A stretch of 9,893 nt of DNA from CALBPI01 sp039815365 (GTDB lineage Bacteria > Pseudomonadota > Gammaproteobacteria > Steroidobacterales > Woeseiaceae), in the NCBI GenBank assembly GCA_039815365.1, contig JBCBZK010000130.1, positions 1 to 9,893 of the forward strand, written 5' to 3'. Every line of letters begins with the position of its first letter. The first letter of the stretch is position 1. The notes under the pieces are model-generated. The model worked only from the letters and a program-made list of their open reading frames with translations, had not been told where the DNA came from and ran no database searches. This document shows positions 7,526 through 9,893 of this stretch, in pieces. A program made the position numbers and the translations under genes.

Positions 7526-8377
7526 ATGACTGCCACAACCACACCGCCACCGCTTAGCGTAATCGGCGTGCCTGAACACTTTAACTTGGCGTGGTATGCG
7601 CTTGCGGAGGAAGGCCTCATCGAGTGGACGGACGTCGCCGAAGGCACTGGCGCCATGCTCGAGATGCTGCAAAATGGCGATGCAGATGTAGCACTGACCC
7701 TCACCGATGGCGCCGTCGCCGGTATCGCCAAAGGAATCCCTGTCCAGGTGAGCGGCTGTTACGTCGAATCCGCGTTAGTCTGGGGGGTGCATGTTGCTGC
7801 GAATAGCGCGTCCCACAAACCCGGGGACATTGTCGGGCAACGGTTTGCGATCAGCCGTTATGGCTCTGGGTCACACCTGATGGCGAACGTCTATGCACAG
7901 TCGCGGCAATGGCCAGATGAGTCGCTCGAGTACGTTGTCGTCAATACGCTGACCGGTGCCCGGCACGCGCTGCCCAGCGGCGACGCCGAAATTTTCCTTT
8001 GGGAGGTGTTTACAACGAAACCTTACGTTGAAGCCGGCGAGTTTCGCCGGATCGACGCCATACCCACGCCATGGCCCGCTTTCGTTGCCTGTGTTCATCG
8101 CGATGCCAGTGCGACGACAAAAGCGCGCACCAGCGACATACTCACCGCCGCGTTGGCACGTGCTGCGGCGTTGCGCAAGGCGCCCAACGCAGAAAACACG
8201 TTCGCTAAACGGTTCGGCCTCAAACCCGACGATGCGCGTGAGTGGCTGAAACAAACACGTTGGTCGCAAGACGGCGCCATTAGCGACGCTACCATTGCGC
8301 AGACAGCGCAGGTGCTGCAACAGGCCGATATTCTTACCGTCGATCAGGTCGCGTCGCTAAACCACTGGCGCGCGTAA
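7526..8377 (+). CDS. Cytosolic periplasmic-binding-protein-fold protein (type II solute-binding-like)
   Basis: 283 residues. The N-terminal half reads like the first lobe of NMT1/THI5-type solute-binding proteins: a strand SVIGVPEHFNLAWYALAEEGL (cut in two: SVIGVPEHFN at 11-20, LAWYALAEEG at 21-30), then GTGAMLEMLQNGDADVAL (40-57), the hinge segment LTDGAVAGIAKGIPVQ (59-74) and WGVHV (86-90). The second lobe begins near RFAISRYGSGSHLMA (106-120). There is no signal peptide or lipobox, so it is predicted cytoplasmic, unlike transport-associated homologues. The pattern resembles a small group of signal-less PBP-fold proteins such as fungal Ca3427; that resemblance is from memory. No ABC permease or ATPase is nearby, so a sensing or small-molecule-binding role is more likely than transport. 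ATG 7526 has only a weak GAG upstream. The GST-like gene follows after 15 bp, implying co-transcription. Confidence 0.8.
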   Translation: MTATTTPPPLSVIGVPEHFNLAWYALAEEGLIEWTDVAEGTGAMLEMLQNGDADVALTLTDGAVAGIAKGIPVQVSGCYVESALVWGVHVAANSASHKPGDIVGQRFAISRYGSGSHLMANVYAQSRQWPDESLEYVVVNTLTGARHALPSGDAEIFLWEVFTTKPYVEAGEFRRIDAIPTPWPAFVACVHRDASATTKARTSDILTAALARAAALRKAPNAENTFAKRFGLKPDDAREWLKQTRWSQDGAISDATIAQTAQVLQQADILTVDQVASLNHWRA

Positions 8378-8392
8378 CAACAGGAAAACGCT

Positions 8393-8989
8393 ATGGAACT
8401 GTTCTGGTGCCCAAAAACACGCGCGTCACGGGCCGTGTGGATCCTCGAAGAGGCCGGCTGCACTTACACCAAGACGCTCATCGATATCCGCGACGAAGAC
8501 GCGAAAGCGCATCGGGGCTTTTTGGCCGCCAGCCCAATGGGGAAAGTGCCGGCGCTTGCGGACGGCGACGCCGTTCTCGCAGACTCATCCGCCATTTGCC
8601 TGTATGTCGCTGACCGCTATGCCTCCGGGACACTCGCACCAGCCATTAATGCGCCCGAGCGTGCACAGTTTTTGTTTTGGATGTTATATGCCGGCAGTGT
8701 CATGGAGCCGTGCATGGCGGAAGGCTTTGGAACAGCGCAGGCAAATCGCAGCGCACATGGTTGGGGCGATTTTGCCAGCATGGTCGAGACGCTTGAGGCA
8801 CGACTGGCATCAAGACCGTGGATCATGGGGGAAGATTTCTGCGCTGCTGACGTCATGATCGGCAGCACGGCTGGATTCATGAAGATGTTCGGCATCCTGC
8901 CTGAGTCGCACGTGATCGAAAGCTACCTGAAGCGGTGTAGCGAGCGACCAGCGTATCAGCGCTCACAAGACGAGCCCGAATTGCCGTGA
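8393..8989 (+). CDS. Glutathione S-transferase family protein
   Basis: 198 residues with the two-domain GST layout. The thioredoxin-like N-terminal domain (1-78) has the first strand MELFWCP, a helix start TRASRAVWILEE with a candidate catalytic Ser12 (Cys6 is an alternative thiol), KVPAL with the cis-Pro at 53, and ADSSAICLYVADRY (63-76), where the D-S pair normally holds the gamma-glutamyl group of glutathione. The helical C-terminal domain (about 88-195) carries the N-cap motif FCAADVMIGS (149-158) with Asp153. Conjugation or thiol-dependent reduction of an unknown electrophile in the cytosol is the expected role. The ATG has AGGA at 8382-8385, 7 nt upstream. It lies 15 bp after the PBP-fold gene, so both are likely one operon and the GST may act on a ligand recognised by that protein (inference). 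Confidence 0.9.
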   Translation: MELFWCPKTRASRAVWILEEAGCTYTKTLIDIRDEDAKAHRGFLAASPMGKVPALADGDAVLADSSAICLYVADRYASGTLAPAINAPERAQFLFWMLYAGSVMEPCMAEGFGTAQANRSAHGWGDFASMVETLEARLASRPWIMGEDFCAADVMIGSTAGFMKMFGILPESHVIESYLKRCSERPAYQRSQDEPELP

Positions 8990-8995
8990 CCCGGC

Positions 8996-9427
8996 TCAGC
9001 GAATGAAGGTTGATGCCGGCCCGCACCAAGCGCTGTCATGCTGCACAAAGCCGAGCGCCGGGTAGTATTCTTGCGCTGCCGGAGCGCTGAGCAAGATGAT
9101 CTGACAATCGCTCGCCAGCAATGCCGCAGTATGGCGAATCAGTGCTTTGCCAATGCCGCGATTTTGATAGTCAGCATCGACCGCCAGATCTGACAGGTAG
9201 CAGCAGTACGCAAAGTCCGTTACGGACCGCGCGACGCCAACGAGCTCGTTGCCGTCCCATGCGGTCATCAGGATATCAGCGTTCAACACCATCGATGCGA
9301 TCCGCGGTCTCTCTTCAACCGGTCTGCGTTCAGCAAGCCCCGAACGTCGCAAAAGTGCAATAAACTGATCGGCGTCGATAGGCTCTTCATCGGTGTAGCT
9401 GATGACTGCCTGCGTACTGTCACTCAT
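8996..9427 (-). CDS. GNAT-family N-acetyltransferase
   Basis: 143 residues. The acetyl-CoA binding motif A is clear: YLSDLAVDADYQNRGIGKAL (77-96), with the Q-x-x-G-x-G/A signature at Q88-N-R-G-I-G93. It is followed by the motif-B-like end LLSAPAAQEYYPALGFVQ (112-129), where the tyrosines and the LGF turn are typical of small GNATs. It would transfer acetyl from acetyl-CoA to an amine on a small molecule or protein in the cytosol; the substrate is unknown. I chose ATG 9427 over ATG 9439 because it overlaps the TGA of the upstream amidohydrolase as ATGA, the usual sign of translational coupling, and gives the usual short N-terminus. The stop lies 6 bp from the stop of the convergent GST gene. 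Confidence 0.88.
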   Translation of the reverse strand: MSDSTQAVISYTDEEPIDADQFIALLRRSGLAERRPVEERPRIASMVLNADILMTAWDGNELVGVARSVTDFAYCCYLSDLAVDADYQNRGIGKALIRHTAALLASDCQIILLSAPAAQEYYPALGFVQHDSAWCGPASTFIR

Positions 9428-9893
9428 TGCCAATACCATGGCTGCGACTGGCGATCACCGGTCACCACTTCGTTCAGCGTCGCAGCGTCATACAGCCGAC
9501 CATTCAGCATCACCATCGAAACCTGATCCGACTTGAAAATGTCTATACTGACATCAGCATCAAGAATGACCAGGTCAGCAAGCTTGCCCGCTTCAAGTGA
9601 CCCCAGATCATCTGCAAAGCCCAAATGCCTTGCTGGCTGGGTGGTTGCAGTAGCCAACGCCTCTATATGACTCATCCCGCCTTGAGCGAAACCCCACATT
9701 TCCCAATGGCTACCAAGCCCCTCCCGCTGACCATGCGCGCCGATGCTAACGGCTACACCGGCGTCAGCCAGCTGCTTGGACGTGCGCGCACTGACGGACT
9801 GGGTGTCCATCCGGACGAGGCAGCATTGGGCGCGCCTGCGGCGGTGTACCAATGAGGGTCAATAAGATCACCCTTTGGTCCGTCGACCTGACC
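9424..9893 (-). CDS. Amidohydrolase-family protein, C-terminal part, frameshifted, 5' end outside window
   Basis: C-terminal region of a metal-dependent amidohydrolase (imidazolonepropionase-like, of the type often annotated next to TolB or Tricorn beta-propellers). The frame ending at 9424 carries DTQSVSARTSKQLADAGV, then IGAHGQREGLGSHWEMWGFAQGG (in pieces: IGAHGQREGLG, HWEMWGFAQGGM), TTQPARHLGF, the signature SLEAGKLADLVILDAD and VMLNGRLYDAATLNE. These are the last barrel strands and the closing beta-sandwich of the family. This frame meets a TGA at 9859-9861, while the preceding family-like residues DGPKGDLIDPHWYTAAGAP are read in another frame that is open to the window edge and stops at 9753-9755. 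A single missing base near 9813 would join them. The N-terminal domain and metal ligands lie outside the window. The gene overlaps the GNAT gene by ATGA. It is either a pseudogene or a sequencing error. Confidence 0.8.
9808..9820 (-). other. Probable -1 nt frameshift site in the amidohydrolase gene
   Basis: Reading leftward, the open frame from the window edge reaches TCG-TCC and then becomes GGA-TGG-ACA, which no longer looks like the family. Adding one C at TCC|GG gives TCG-TCC-CGG-ATG-GAC (S-S-R-M-D) and runs straight into the conserved frame. A lost base in a short C run (9813-9814) is the simplest explanation. The exact base is an estimate within about 15 bp. Confidence 0.65.

Noticed and set aside
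7871..8320. Minus-strand open frame of 149 codons
   Set aside because: Antisense to the PBP-fold gene, whose own translation shows ordered family motifs; no start context.
8990..9020. Possible terminator hairpin between the convergent genes
   Set aside because: Only a 5-bp ccggc/gccgg stem with a long loop and no T tract.

Overview
The window looks like a piece of a gammaproteobacterial, probably marine or aquatic, chromosome. The reasons are two large TonB-dependent outer-membrane receptors, a Lol-type outer-membrane lipoprotein, a PhoB-type promoter and moderately GC-rich codon use. The exact taxon cannot be fixed from the sequence alone. No tRNA, rRNA, CRISPR array, insertion sequence or phage gene was seen.

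Layout. Positions 1-2382 (minus) hold a TonB-dependent receptor that runs off the left edge; it has its own candidate sigma70 promoter and a GTG start. An intrinsic terminator at 2574-2607 separates it from the next unit. That unit, transcribed leftward, has a surface-lipoprotein gene (5549-7210, probable parallel beta-helix, lipobox LAGC) followed by a second, different TonB-dependent receptor (2638-5379). Two strong hairpins lie between these two genes. Upstream of the lipoprotein, at 7352-7391, are four 7-bp repeats in perfect 11-bp phase that match a double PHO box, followed by a -10-like hexamer at phoA-like spacing. To the right, divergently transcribed, is a two-gene operon: a periplasmic-binding-protein-fold protein without a signal peptide (7526-8377) and a glutathione S-transferase-like protein (8393-8989). 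It converges, with a 6-bp gap, on a leftward pair: an amidohydrolase, entering from the right edge and apparently broken by a one-base frameshift near 9813, and a GNAT acetyltransferase (8996-9427) that overlaps it by ATGA.

How the genes may work together. The main inference is that the lipoprotein and the second receptor form a phosphate-starvation-induced outer-membrane uptake pair, analogous in logic (not homology) to SusD/SusC, for an unknown phosphorus-containing ligand. The PHO boxes and the gene order are seen directly; the ligand and the physical partnership are inference. The right-hand genes show no sequence link to phosphate and look like small-molecule or detoxification accessory genes.
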